Below, one piece after another: positions 52,840 to 63,191 of a stretch of DNA of 64,000 nt. Position 1 is the stretch's first letter; each line of letters starts with the position of its first letter. Origin of the DNA: Novosphingobium indicum (GTDB lineage: Bacteria > Pseudomonadota > Alphaproteobacteria > Sphingomonadales > Sphingomonadaceae). The stretch lies in the NCBI RefSeq assembly GCF_014645195.1, contig NZ_BMLK01000002.1, forward strand, positions 1 through 64,000. Reading direction: 5' to 3'. Made by a program: the position numbers and the translations under genes. Under the pieces are notes generated by a model. The model had not been told where the DNA came from. It was given only the letters and a program-made list of their open reading frames with translations, and did not search any database.

Positions 52840-55401
52840 ATGAAGTTCCAGTCCGTTCTCAAGACCGCTGCCAGTAGCCTGGCTGTCGGTACCGCATTCC
52901 TCGCCGTTCCGGCATTCGCGCAGTCGACCGGTTCGATCGACTTCGAAGATAACGCGATCGTCGTCACCGGCCTTCGGGCCAATGGCGTCGAGGGCATCGA
53001 ACTGCCCGATACGCCGAAGGCCTCGCAGGTTCTCACTTCGGAGCAGATCCAGCGTGCGCGCCCCGGTCAGACCATCAACGACATCATCAACCTGGTCCCC
53101 GGCGTCAGCTTCCAGAACAACGACCCCTGGGGTTCGTCGGGTGGTGGCTTCACCATCCGCGGCTTCGGCGCAGACCGCGTCTCGCAGACACTCGACGGTC
53201 TCCCGCTCAACGACTCGGGCAACTACGCGCTGTACACCAACCAGCAAGTCGACACCGAGATCATCGACAACGTCAACGTCAACCTCGGCGTGACCGACGT
53301 CGACAGCCCGACCGCTTCGGCTTCGGGCGGTACGGTCAACCTGCGCACGCGCGTTCCGGGCGACGACTTCGGCGTCTTCACCACGATGTCCATTGGTGAC
53401 GTGCTTTCGCCGGGAAGCTATTCGGACAGCCTGTACACCCGTGCATTCGGCATGATCGACACCGGCGACATCACCGGCATGGGCACCAAGGCTTTCGTTT
53501 CGGCCAGCTACCAGCGCTATGGCGTACCCTACAATCCGTACGGCATGGTCGACAAGACGCAGCTGAACGCCCGCATCTACCAGGAACTGGGCGGCAGCGG
53601 CGACTTCGTTTCGGTCGCGGCGCACTGGAACCAGAACCGCAACAACTTCGCGGGCTCGGAAGACGTCAACGATCTGCTTGGCTACTACGATGGCGAGTTC
53701 AGCAAGCGTGATCGTTTCACCGTCTACGCGAAGGAAGCCGAAGCGCCCTATCCGTGCAGCGTTCCTGCCGGCCAGGTCTATCAGGGCGGCGGGGATCCCA
53801 CCCAAAGCGAACGCTACGACGACCGTAACGGTTGCGGCGCGCCCTTCTATCGCCGCTATAACCCGTCCGACACGGGCAACATCCGCGGTTCCTCGCGCTT
53901 CACACTGGCCGATGGTCTCATCCTGACCGTCGATCCGAGCTACCAGTACGTCAAAGCCAACGGTGGCGGCCCCGACGATCTGCGCGAAGCATTCTACACC
54001 GAGGGGGGTGTCAATTACACGGGCGCTTTCGGTGGCGGTTACTACTTTGGCCGGGATCTCAACGGCGACGGTGACATGCAGGATCGCGTCGCTGGTAACG
54101 ACCCCAGCCAGACCCGCACCGACCGTCTTGGCGTGATCGCCAACCTGATCTGGGAAATCAATGACGACCAGCGCGTTCGCGTCGCCTACACCTGGGACCG
54201 CGCCCGTCACCGTCAGACCGGCCAGATTACCTACATGCTGCCGAACGGCGAGCCGAGCGATGTTTTCGCGATTGATAACCCCGTGCTCGACCTCAACGGT
54301 AACGAAGTCAACAAGCGGGATCGTCTGTCGTGGGCCATCCTGCATCAGGTTTCGGGTGAATACCGCGGTACGTTCGGGGATCTCACTGCCAAGCTGGGTT
54401 TGCGTGCACCGTTCTTTACGCGTCGCCTGAACCAGAACTGCTTCACGACGTCGGTTAGCGGTTTCGTCGATTGCCCGACTCCCGGTCAGGACCTGACGGC
54501 ATACATGGCAGCCAACCCGAACTACGCTCAGCCGCAGTCGCGCGTTTACAAGTACGACAAGCTGCTGCCGAACGTCGGCTTCACCTACAACTTCACGCCT
54601 GAAGCTTCGGTGTTCGCCAACTATGCCAAGGGTCTTTCGGTGCCCGGCACCGACCCGCTGTACGACTCGCTCTACCTGCCCGACAGCGACTTCGCTCGCC
54701 CGGTTCCGGAAACGACCGACAGCTTCGACCTTGGTGTGCGCTATCGTAGGGGCCGCCTCACGGCTCAGGTCGCGGGTTGGTACACCAAGTACAACAACCG
54801 TCTGGCGAGCTCGTTCGACCCCAATGCCAACAACGGTGACGGTGCCACCGTTTATCGTAACCTCGGGCAGGTCGATAAATGGGGTCTCGATGGTTCGATC
54901 GCGTACAGCCCCACCGATAATACGCTCCTCTATATCTTCGGCTCGTACAACGACTCCAAGATCAAGGACGACATCCTTGGTGGCAATTGCAGCCAAAGGG
55001 ACGTCGACAACAGCGACAACGGTTGCACGGTTGTAGGTGATCAGTACTACTTCCTGACCGGTGGCAAAATGGAATCGGGCTCGCCGAACTACTCGTTTGG
55101 TGCCCGCGGTCAGGTTCGTTTTGGCGGGCTCGAACTCGGTGCACAGGTCAAGCGGACCGGCAAGCGCTGGTTGGATGACGTCAACTCGACTCGCATCCCG
55201 GCTTACACGCTCGTTGATCTCGACGTGCGCTACGTGATCGCTGAGGGGCCGACCGGTGGCGATGTCGCGCTCCAGCTGAACCTGACCAATCTGTTCGATG
55301 AATACTACATCGGCTACTTTGGCGGTTCGACCAACGGTGAGAGCTTTGCCCAGATCGGTGCTCCGCGCGCCGGCAGCCTTTCGCTCTCGATCGGCTTCTG
55401 A
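52840..55401 (+). CDS. TonB-dependent outer-membrane receptor
   Basis: An 853-residue receptor. The signal peptide is 1-28 (ending PAFAQ), with TonB box-like NAIVVTG at 38-44 and a plug domain with INDIINLVPGVSFQNND and GGFTIRGFGADRVSQTLDGLPLND. A 22-strand type barrel ends in aromatic SLSLSIGF. The substrate (siderophore, vitamin, sugar or other ligand) cannot be read from sequence. AGGGGG precedes the ATG. The adjacent cation exporter and the operator-like array upstream suggest, but do not prove, regulated metal-complex uptake. Confidence 0.93.
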   Translation: MKFQSVLKTAASSLAVGTAFLAVPAFAQSTGSIDFEDNAIVVTGLRANGVEGIELPDTPKASQVLTSEQIQRARPGQTINDIINLVPGVSFQNNDPWGSSGGGFTIRGFGADRVSQTLDGLPLNDSGNYALYTNQQVDTEIIDNVNVNLGVTDVDSPTASASGGTVNLRTRVPGDDFGVFTTMSIGDVLSPGSYSDSLYTRAFGMIDTGDITGMGTKAFVSASYQRYGVPYNPYGMVDKTQLNARIYQELGGSGDFVSVAAHWNQNRNNFAGSEDVNDLLGYYDGEFSKRDRFTVYAKEAEAPYPCSVPAGQVYQGGGDPTQSERYDDRNGCGAPFYRRYNPSDTGNIRGSSRFTLADGLILTVDPSYQYVKANGGGPDDLREAFYTEGGVNYTGAFGGGYYFGRDLNGDGDMQDRVAGNDPSQTRTDRLGVIANLIWEINDDQRVRVAYTWDRARHRQTGQITYMLPNGEPSDVFAIDNPVLDLNGNEVNKRDRLSWAILHQVSGEYRGTFGDLTAKLGLRAPFFTRRLNQNCFTTSVSGFVDCPTPGQDLTAYMAANPNYAQPQSRVYKYDKLLPNVGFTYNFTPEASVFANYAKGLSVPGTDPLYDSLYLPDSDFARPVPETTDSFDLGVRYRRGRLTAQVAGWYTKYNNRLASSFDPNANNGDGATVYRNLGQVDKWGLDGSIAYSPTDNTLLYIFGSYNDSKIKDDILGGNCSQRDVDNSDNGCTVVGDQYYFLTGGKMESGSPNYSFGARGQVRFGGLELGAQVKRTGKRWLDDVNSTRIPAYTLVDLDVRYVIAEGPTGGDVALQLNLTNLFDEYYIGYFGGSTNGESFAQIGAPRAGSLSLSIGF

Positions 55402-55429
55402 TCCTTCGATCAGTCTGAAAGAAAAAGGA

Positions 55430-55462
55430 GGGAGGGGCCTGCGGGTCCCTCCCTTTTTCTTT
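55430..55462 (+). terminator. Terminator after the TonB-dependent receptor
   Basis: A 10-bp stem GGGAGGGGCC/GGTCCCTCCC closed by TGCG and followed by TTTTTCTTT. Confidence 0.93.
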
Positions 55463-55568
55463 GTCTGCTATCCTCCCGGCGGTAATCGGCGGCATGCTCT
55501 TGTTCGCATCGACCAGTGCGATAGCGTGATCCCACAGGCTCCGATCAGAGGGCGAGGGAGGACAGGGC

Positions 55569-56180
55569 ATGCGATGGAACGAGGCCGAGCGGAATGCGCA
55601 GGTCGTGGGGGCGAGGGAGCGGCTTCCGTTCCTCAGCGAAGACCAGCTCGACGATCGTCACTTCGAAGCGATGGAGCAGTTGCGTGTGCTCTATGGCTAT
55701 CCCGAAGGAATGCCGCTGGCGCCCTTCTTCGCTACTCTGGCGCACAGTCCCGAATTTTTTGCCGGGTATATCGATCTCGGCGTGACTGCCTCGATCCGCA
55801 GTGCCTTGCCGGCGCGGGTGCGTGAACTGGCGATCCTGCGGACCGGATGGCTCCACGGAGCGCCTTACGTTTGGGGAGAGCATGTCCATTCCTCGCGGGA
55901 CCGCGTGCTGAGCAGCGAAGAAATCGAACGGATCACGCAGGGATCGCAGGCCGAGGGGTGGGATGAACTCGACCGCGCTGTTCTGCGCGCTGCAGAGGAT
56001 CTGCATGCCGATTCCATGATCTGCGACGAAACCTGGGATCTGCTCGCTAGCCATCTCGACGCGAGGCAGCTTCTCGAACTGCCGATCGTCATCGGGCACT
56101 ATGTGACGACGGCGTATGTGCAGAACTCGCTGCGCACCCGGCTTACCGACAACAATCCTGAAGGTCTGGCGACGCGCTGA
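55569..56180 (+). CDS. Carboxymuconolactone decarboxylase family protein
   Basis: A 203-residue all-helical protein. The CMD core reads ALPARVRELAILRTGWLHGAPYVWGEHVHSSRDRVLS. It has no CxxC, so it is PcaC-like rather than an AhpD-type peroxidase reductase. Members are decarboxylases or of unknown activity. GAGGGAGGA precedes the ATG. The upstream terminator separates it from the TonB receptor, so it is a single-gene unit. Confidence 0.85.
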   Translation: MRWNEAERNAQVVGARERLPFLSEDQLDDRHFEAMEQLRVLYGYPEGMPLAPFFATLAHSPEFFAGYIDLGVTASIRSALPARVRELAILRTGWLHGAPYVWGEHVHSSRDRVLSSEEIERITQGSQAEGWDELDRAVLRAAEDLHADSMICDETWDLLASHLDARQLLELPIVIGHYVTTAYVQNSLRTRLTDNNPEGLATR

Positions 56181-56198
56181 CGGCGTCGCGCTGGGGGG

Positions 56199-56864
<666 letters not shown>

Positions 56865-56955
56865 GACCCGCAAAATGCCCTGAACCGGAGTGTTGCAGCG
56901 GTTCTAGAGCCTGCCGCAGCGATCTGGCAACGGGGCTTGATACGGGTGTCGCGGG

Positions 56956-58722
56956 TTATGCGGCGTGGATCGGCGGGTTGTCCCCGGCTTCGTGGCCGGC
57001 ATTCTCGGCGCGGTAGAATACCACGCGATCGCGCCCTTCGTGCTTGGCACTGTAGAGCGCCTCGTCGGCGTGCCGGTAAAGCTCGCGGAAATCGCTGTCG
57101 GGCGTTGCTTCGGCGACGCCGATGCTGACCGTCACCGGGCCCTCGCCAATGGCCTCGGCGTGATTGCACTCTGCGATCCCCTTGCGCACGCTCTGCGCGA
57201 AACGGTGCAGGGCGAAGCCGTCCATGCCGGCGACCATCAGCGCGAACTCCTCGCCGCCGAGACGGGCCACCTTGCACATGTCGCCTTCCCAGCGGGCGAT
57301 GCGATTGCCAATGGTGACGAGCACCATGTCGCCGGCATCGTGGCCATGAGTGTCGTTGATGCGCTTGAACTTGTCGATGTCGAGCAGAAGCAGGGCAAGC
57401 GGGCTGGCGCCCGAGCGGTTGACGTCGAACATCGGGGCGGCCGCTTCCACAAAGCCGCGGCGGTTGCGCAGGCCGGTGAGGGGGTCGCGGCGGGCGAGTT
57501 CGTGGGCCTGGGCCTCGGCCCTGCGCGCCCGGTCGTGCTCGATGCGTAGCCGGGCATGGGTGCGCGAGGCGGCAGCGGCGAGCCAGAGCGTCTGCCAGGC
57601 GGCGGCGAAGAGCACCAGAAGCTGCGAGCCGCCCCCCCAGAAGATAGTGTTGGTATCCACGAACTGCACGCTGCCCAGCGCCAGCATCGGCAGCGACCAT
57701 GCGCCCGCGAAGGTCCGCGCCTCGACGCTCCCGCGCCGCCATGCCCAGCCGAGGCACAGGGCGACACCGATCAGCACGCCGAGGATCAATGCGCCCAGAA
57801 CCGCCGCCATGGTCTCGATCGGGCCTTGCCGCATGAAAGTCAGCGGAATGCCGAGAATGGCGACGGCAGCGGCGAGGGTCAGCGTGATGCGGCGCATCGG
57901 TTCCGGCAGGACCTGCCGGTCGAGCGCCATCACGGCACTGAACGCCGCCATGGTCACGGCAAGGCACGAGAGCGCCGTGCAGGTCTGGGCGGAAACGGCA
58001 CCGGCCAATCCGGGTAAGATGAAGAGGTGCAACTGCGACCACATCGTGCCCCACACCAGCATGCAGCCTGCCCATGCCGCCTGCCACAAAGGGAACTGGC
58101 GTCGCAGGGAAAAGGCCAGCGTTGTGTTGTAGAGCGCACCGATCAGCAGCAGCGTGAGTGCTGCTGCGACCGAGATCGAAAGCGCGGTTGCCTGCACATT
58201 GGCCTCGCCGCGGGTCATCATGCGCATGCGCAGGAGGTTGGCGCTCGCGAGTCGATCGAAACGCATGGTGATCGAGAGCAGCCGGGCATCGCGCAAAGGC
58301 GCCTCGAAGGCGATCTGACCGCCCGTGCGCCAGTGCGAGCCGAAGTTGCCGCTGTTCACTTCCTGGCTCAGGCTGCGGCCATCCGCATACGTGAAAGAGA
58401 CCTTCAGCCGATCGAACCGCGAATGATGGACGAGCAGGACCAGATTGCGCGGATCGACAGGATAGGTGTCTACGTTCGTGCGCAGCCAGAGACTTCCGCG
58501 CTGATAGCCTTGCGGATCACCGATGCATGAGAAAGGCGGTGGAGAAGCGCTGTCGGCCGACAGCGTTTCCGATACGGCATGGCACAGCGAATGGTTGAGG
58601 ATGACTTCGGCAGCCGCGCGATCCGTCCAGCCCGTCCACAGCAGCAACGCGGCAAGGAAGGCCAGTACCTTCAGGGCCGGATTTCGGGGATAGACGCGGG
58701 GCTGCATGACAGCCATCTCCAT
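56956..58722 (-). CDS. Membrane diguanylate cyclase (7TMR-DISM sensor, GGEEF output)
   Basis: A 588-residue signalling protein. A signal peptide is followed by a ~170-residue periplasmic domain of the DISM type, seven hydrophobic segments (about 180-400), a short coiled linker (ARLRIEHDRARRAEAQAHELA) and a GGDEF domain. The domain has DPLTGLRNRRGF, DIDKFKRINDTHGH and an intact active site KVARLGGEEFALM near residue 490. It makes cyclic di-GMP in response to an unknown ligand. No RxxD inhibitory site precedes GGEEF. The start may instead be the ATG 15 bases downstream (MQPRVYPRN), which has GGAG better placed. Confidence 0.9.
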   Translation of the reverse strand: MEMAVMQPRVYPRNPALKVLAFLAALLLWTGWTDRAAAEVILNHSLCHAVSETLSADSASPPPFSCIGDPQGYQRGSLWLRTNVDTYPVDPRNLVLLVHHSRFDRLKVSFTYADGRSLSQEVNSGNFGSHWRTGGQIAFEAPLRDARLLSITMRFDRLASANLLRMRMMTRGEANVQATALSISVAAALTLLLIGALYNTTLAFSLRRQFPLWQAAWAGCMLVWGTMWSQLHLFILPGLAGAVSAQTCTALSCLAVTMAAFSAVMALDRQVLPEPMRRITLTLAAAVAILGIPLTFMRQGPIETMAAVLGALILGVLIGVALCLGWAWRRGSVEARTFAGAWSLPMLALGSVQFVDTNTIFWGGGSQLLVLFAAAWQTLWLAAAASRTHARLRIEHDRARRAEAQAHELARRDPLTGLRNRRGFVEAAAPMFDVNRSGASPLALLLLDIDKFKRINDTHGHDAGDMVLVTIGNRIARWEGDMCKVARLGGEEFALMVAGMDGFALHRFAQSVRKGIAECNHAEAIGEGPVTVSIGVAEATPDSDFRELYRHADEALYSAKHEGRDRVVFYRAENAGHEAGDNPPIHAA

Positions 58723-58802
58723 GGCACGATTATGCCTTACGGTTTATTACCGATCCCTGGATTTTCCCCACTTTTCACGGTGTTGGACGAGCTGCATATA
58801 CG

Positions 58803-58835
58803 AAAAGACCGGGCCGTCGGATTGACGACCCGGTC
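58803..58835 (-). terminator. Terminator of rpoH
   Basis: Minus-strand stem GACCGGGTCGTC/GACGGCCCGGTC (12 bp, one T-G pair) with loop AATCC followed by TTTTC; it lies about 30 bases past the rpoH stop. Confidence 0.88.
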
Positions 58836-58866
58836 CTTGTTTGATTGTTACGCGCCTGCGAACTTA

Positions 58867-59772
58867 TCAGGCAGCCGGCATAAGTTTCTTTTCGCCGGCG
58901 ATGCGATTCATCGCCTTCTGCAGCTTCTCGAAGGCGCGGACCTCGATCTGGCGGACGCGTTCGCGACTCACCTTGTAGACCTGGCTGAGTTCCTCGAGCG
59001 TCTTGGGGTCGTCGGTCAGACGGCGCTCGGTCAGAATGTCGCGTTCGCGATCGTTGAGCGAGTCCATCGCTTCGACCAGCATGTCGTGGCGCACGGTCTT
59101 CTCTTCGGCCTCGGCGACGATTTCGTCCTGCAGCGGGTTTTCATCCTGCAGGATGTCCATCCACTGGCCTTCGCCTTCCTCGCGCAGCGAGACGTTCAGC
59201 GAAGCGTCGCCGCCCATCATCATGCGCCGGTTCATGTTGACGACCTCGGTCTCCGACACGCCCAGCGTGGTCGCGATCTTGGTGACGTCGTCCGGGTGCA
59301 GGTCAGTATCCTCGTATGCGTCGAGGTTCTTCTTCATGCGGCGCAGGTTGAAGAACAGTTTCTTCTGCGCGGCGGTGGTGCCCATCTTCACGAGCGACCA
59401 CGAGCGCAGAATGAACTCTTGAATCGAGGCCTTGATCCACCACATTGCATACGTGGCGAGGCGGAAACCCCGGTCGGGTTCGAACTTCTTCACGCCCTGC
59501 ATGAGGCCGATGTTGCCTTCGGAAATCAGTTCCGACACGGGCAGGCCGTAGCCTCGATAACCCATCGCGATCTTCGCGACGAGGCGCAGGTGGCTGGTCA
59601 CCAGATGCGCGGCGGCTTCGGGATCCTCGTGTTCCTTGTAGCGCTTGGCGAGCATGTATTCCTGCTCAGGCGCAAGCACCGGGAATTTGCGGATTTCCGA
59701 AAGGTAGCGGTTGAGGCTCTGCTCACCGCCCAGTGTCGGCACCGCGGGGAGGTTTCGTTCCTTGTTGCTCAC
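58867..59772 (-). CDS. rpoH: Heat-shock sigma factor RpoH (sigma-32)
   Basis: A 301-residue group 3 sigma factor. The RpoH box QKKLFFNLRR at 136-145 is diagnostic. Region 2 (ISEGNIGLMQGVKKFEPDRGFRLATYAMWWIKASIQ) and region 4 (LSQVYKVSRERVRQIEVRAFEKLQKA) are complete. It directs transcription of chaperones and proteases, likely including clp genes of this window, though no sigma-32 promoter was identified by eye. It begins with GTG after GGAAG. rluD lies 96 bases upstream on the same strand. Confidence 0.96.
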   Translation of the reverse strand: MSNKERNLPAVPTLGGEQSLNRYLSEIRKFPVLAPEQEYMLAKRYKEHEDPEAAAHLVTSHLRLVAKIAMGYRGYGLPVSELISEGNIGLMQGVKKFEPDRGFRLATYAMWWIKASIQEFILRSWSLVKMGTTAAQKKLFFNLRRMKKNLDAYEDTDLHPDDVTKIATTLGVSETEVVNMNRRMMMGGDASLNVSLREEGEGQWMDILQDENPLQDEIVAEAEEKTVRHDMLVEAMDSLNDRERDILTERRLTDDPKTLEELSQVYKVSRERVRQIEVRAFEKLQKAMNRIAGEKKLMPAA

Positions 59773-59868
59773 TATCTTCCGTCCTTTCTAGGTCGGCCAG
59801 CGGTCAAAGACCCTTAAGAGGCGTCTTAGCTTGCGGCCACCTGTTCATCATAGCACATAAATACGATT

Positions 59869-60813
59869 TCAGTGTCGCAATTCGTCGATCAGTGTCCGCA
59901 TGTCGTCGGGCAATGGACTGACGAAGTGGACCGTTTCCTTCTTAACGGGATGAGCGAAGCCAAGTTCCGCAGCATGGAGCGCTTGCCGGGAAAAACCCAA
60001 GCTTTGCAGAAGGGGGCGAATCGCTGAAGGTGTACGTCCATAGACAGGGTCCCCTAATAGCGCATTGCCTATTGACGACATGTGAACACGGACCTGATGC
60101 GTCCGCCCTGTCTCCAGGCGACACTCGATCAGCGATGCGCCCTTGAGCGCTTCCAGAGTCCGATAATGCGTCACTGCGTGCTTGCCTCTGCCGTCCTCGA
60201 CCAGCGCCATCTTCTTGCGATTGGTATTCGAACGGCCGATGGCTCCGGTTACAGTCCCCGAAGGTGGAACGGGTCTTCCGGCCACTACGGCGCGGTAGGA
60301 CCTCTGAATCGAGTGGTCTGCGAACTGGGCGGCAAGCCCCTCGTGTGCGCGATCGGTCTTGGCAACGACGAGAAGGCCGGAGGTGTCCTTGTCGATGCGG
60401 TGGACGATGCCAGGGCGGGCGACACCGCCGATGCCAGAAAGCTGGCCGCGGCAATGGTGGAGCAGGGCATTGACCAGAGTTCCGTCGGGATTGCCTGCAG
60501 CGGGATGGACGACGAGCCCGGCGGGCTTGTCGATCACGATCAGGTCCTCGTCCTCGTAGACGACGTTGAGTGGCAGATCCTGGGCGACGGCCTCGGCAGG
60601 CGCGGCTTCGGGCACATCAATCAGAAACGGCGTGCCGGGCGCGACCTTGAGCGAGGCTTGCGACGCCGGTTTGCCGGCCAGCGTGACGCGACCTTCGCCC
60701 ATCAGCGCCTTGACCCGTTCGCGGGAAAGCCCGCTGGCGTCGGCCAGCGCCTTGTCGAGGCGGCCGCCTGCCGATCCGATCTCGCCCTGGATGATGTTTT
60801 CGTTCGCCCCCAT
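59869..60813 (-). CDS. rluD: Ribosomal large subunit pseudouridine synthase RluD-type
   Basis: A 314-residue RsuA/RluA-family enzyme. An N-terminal S4 domain (GGRLDKALADASGLSRERVKALM) is followed by the catalytic domain. ARPGIVHRIDKDTSGLLVVAKTD contains the catalytic Asp, and ECRLETGRTHQVRVHMSSIG and GDPVYG follow. RluD modifies helix 69 of 23S rRNA. The start is the ATG giving MGANENIIQ, only 18 bases from the divergent M67 gene. rpoH follows downstream and may be partly transcribed with it. Confidence 0.93.
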   Translation of the reverse strand: MGANENIIQGEIGSAGGRLDKALADASGLSRERVKALMGEGRVTLAGKPASQASLKVAPGTPFLIDVPEAAPAEAVAQDLPLNVVYEDEDLIVIDKPAGLVVHPAAGNPDGTLVNALLHHCRGQLSGIGGVARPGIVHRIDKDTSGLLVVAKTDRAHEGLAAQFADHSIQRSYRAVVAGRPVPPSGTVTGAIGRSNTNRKKMALVEDGRGKHAVTHYRTLEALKGASLIECRLETGRTHQVRVHMSSIGNALLGDPVYGRTPSAIRPLLQSLGFSRQALHAAELGFAHPVKKETVHFVSPLPDDMRTLIDELRH

Positions 60814-60831
60814 TGCGGCTAGGATTTGGGG

Positions 60832-61269
60832 ATGGTTGTCGAGGTGACAAGTGGCGTTATGGCCACACTGTGCGAGGAAGCGGACCGCGCCGCGCCCGAA
60901 GAATGCTGCGGGCTGCTGCTGGGACGGGATGAACCGGGCGGGGAAGGGCGTATCGACGGGCTGGTCCCTGCCGCCAACGTGGCCGATGATCCACGTCTGC
61001 GCTTTGAAATCGACCCCGCCGTGCTGCTTTCCGCACACAAGGCTGCGCGCAGTGGTGGCCCTCAGATCGTGGGCTATTATCACTCGCATCCGGTGGGACA
61101 TCCGGTGCCTTCGGCCACCGATTGCGAACATTCCACTGGCGATTCGCGCATTTGGGCGATCATTGCCGGTGCACATGTTGCTTTCTGGCGTGATAGCGGG
61201 AATGGTTTCCGCGCATTGACTTATCGCATGGTTGGAGAGGACCATGCGGACGATATCAAGGCGAAGTGA
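60832..61269 (+). CDS. M67 family (JAB/MPN-domain) metallopeptidase
   Basis: A 145-residue JAMM-fold protein. The catalytic Glu is in PEECCGLLLGR, and the zinc motif H-x-H-x7-S-x2-D is complete in HSHPVGHPVPSATD. Prokaryotic members process sulfur-carrier or ubiquitin-like proteins, but the partner here is unknown. The ATG giving MVVEVTSGV is used; a TTG six bases upstream is the alternative. chpT follows after 19 bases. Confidence 0.88.
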   Translation: MVVEVTSGVMATLCEEADRAAPEECCGLLLGRDEPGGEGRIDGLVPAANVADDPRLRFEIDPAVLLSAHKAARSGGPQIVGYYHSHPVGHPVPSATDCEHSTGDSRIWAIIAGAHVAFWRDSGNGFRALTYRMVGEDHADDIKAK

Positions 61270-61288
61270 ACGGAAAGCGCCCTATACA

Positions 61289-61930
61289 ATGACTACGAGC
61301 TCGCTCGAACTTGCCAGTCTCTTATGCTCCCGACTGTGTCACGACATGCTCAGCCCCGTCGGCGCGCTGTCGAACGGGCTAGAGCTTCTGGCGGACGAGA
61401 ACGATCCCGAAATGCGCCAGCGTTGTTTCGAGCTGCTGGACCAGAGTGCGCGGATTTCGACCGACAAGCTGAAGTTCTTCCGCCTCGCGTTCGGCGCGGC
61501 TGGCGGTTTCGGGGAAATGGTCCCGGTCAGTGAAGCGCGGGCGCTGGTGGACGGACTGGTCGCGAACAATGCGCGGATCGTGGTTAACTGGTCGCTATCC
61601 AGTGATTCCCTGCCCAAGGCGGCGATCAAGATCCTGCTCAATTTCGCGCTGTTCGGGATCGAGGCGCTGCCGCGCGGCGGCAACCTCGACATCGCGGCGG
61701 AATTCCGCGACAGCGGCAGCGAGATCGCGGTGCGGGCCGCCGGGCAGCGCATTGCCTTCGACCGCGATATCGGTCGCGCGCTGGAGGGAACCTTGCCGAC
61801 CGGAGAGCTTTCAAGCCGCACGGCACCGGCGGCGATGATCAACGGCCTGGCCGAGGAATATGGCGGCCAGCTGCAATTCGTCCTTGCGGAAGACGCGCTG
61901 GTGCTCGGCGCCGTCCTGCCGGGCAGCTGA
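61289..61930 (+). CDS. chpT: Histidine phosphotransferase ChpT
   Basis: A 213-residue phosphotransferase of the alphaproteobacterial CckA-ChpT-CtrA relay. The phospho-accepting His18 sits in SRLCHDMLSPVGALSNGLELL at the start of the helical-hairpin dimerisation domain. The second half is a degenerate HATPase-like domain (KAAIKILLNFALFGIEALP, GLAEEYGGQLQFVL) that does not bind ATP. It passes phosphate to CtrA and CpdR, so this organism should have CtrA-controlled cell-cycle or motility functions. It sits between the M67 peptidase and a muramoyl amidase. Confidence 0.92.
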   Translation: MTTSSLELASLLCSRLCHDMLSPVGALSNGLELLADENDPEMRQRCFELLDQSARISTDKLKFFRLAFGAAGGFGEMVPVSEARALVDGLVANNARIVVNWSLSSDSLPKAAIKILLNFALFGIEALPRGGNLDIAAEFRDSGSEIAVRAAGQRIAFDRDIGRALEGTLPTGELSSRTAPAAMINGLAEEYGGQLQFVLAEDALVLGAVLPGS

Positions 61931-61973
61931 AGGAAACCGGGGAGAACGCACGCATGCGGAAAGGTCGAGCGAA

Positions 61974-62678
61974 ATGAACCGCTGGCTGGTCAACCGCGTC
62001 GTCGAATCGCCCAACTGGAATGCGCGGAAGCTGCCGATCTCGATGGTCGTGCTGCACTATACCGGCATGAAGAGCGCCGACGAGGCACTCGCGCGGATGT
62101 GCGATCCTGAAGCGGAAGTGTCGGCGCACTACATGATCGACGAGGAGGGTGTCGTGACCTCGCTGGTTCCCGAGGATAAGCGTGCCTGGCATGCGGGCAA
62201 GTCCTATTGGCGCGGTGTTACCGACGTGAACTCGGCCAGCATCGGAATTGAACTCGCCAATCCGGGGCACGAGTGGGGCTATCGTCCGTTTCCCGAGCCG
62301 CAGATGGACGCCTTGCTGCCGCTTCTGGCCGACGTGATGGATCGGCATGACATCCCGCGCGCCAATGTCGTGGGCCATTCCGACATCGCACCAGCCCGCA
62401 AGCAGGATCCGGGCGAATATTTCGATTGGCACCGGCTCGGCGAACTCGGGCTCGCGCTCGACATTCCCTCGGCAAAGATGAACCTCTTCTACGACAATCC
62501 CGGGGCTTTCTATCTGGCGATGGAGCGGTTCGGATATGATATCTCCGACGGCCGCGCGGCCGTGCGCGCCTTTCAGCGGCGGTTCCGGCCGATGATCATC
62601 GATGGCGAACTCGACGGCGAGATCGGCGGCATTCTGTTCGAACTTCTGCTGGAGCGCGACACCGGCCGGGCCCGGTAA
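61974..62678 (+). CDS. N-acetylmuramoyl-L-alanine amidase (AmiD/AmpD-like, Amidase_2)
   Basis: A 234-residue zinc amidase that cleaves the MurNAc-L-Ala bond. Zinc ligands appear in MVVLHYTGMKS (His) and VVGHSDIAPARKQDPG (His, Asp). WHAGKSYWRGVTDVNSASIGIELANPG is conserved. A C-terminal peptidoglycan-binding segment (YDISDGRAAVRAFQRRFRP) follows. No signal peptide is visible, which favours cytosolic recycling of anhydro-muropeptides. The start is the ATG of MNRWLVNRV. Confidence 0.9.
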   Translation: MNRWLVNRVVESPNWNARKLPISMVVLHYTGMKSADEALARMCDPEAEVSAHYMIDEEGVVTSLVPEDKRAWHAGKSYWRGVTDVNSASIGIELANPGHEWGYRPFPEPQMDALLPLLADVMDRHDIPRANVVGHSDIAPARKQDPGEYFDWHRLGELGLALDIPSAKMNLFYDNPGAFYLAMERFGYDISDGRAAVRAFQRRFRPMIIDGELDGEIGGILFELLLERDTGRAR

Positions 62679-62715
62679 GCTTCCCTTATCCGAAATTCCT
62701 GCTAGGGCACGCAGC

Positions 62716-63161
<446 letters not shown>

Positions 63162-63191
63162 ATCACGATTTTGAAAAGCCTGTTCCGCCGC

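Noticed and set aside
52750..54996. A 748-codon minus-strand open frame opposite the TonB receptor
   Set aside because: The plus strand has signal peptide, TonB box, plug and barrel terminus; the antisense product is repetitive Val/Ala/Arg sequence without motifs.
59773..59868. A clear rpoH promoter in the rluD-rpoH gap
   Set aside because: TTGCGA and TATGAT occur there but 22 bases apart, too far for a convincing sigma-70 promoter; no sigma-32 match was seen.
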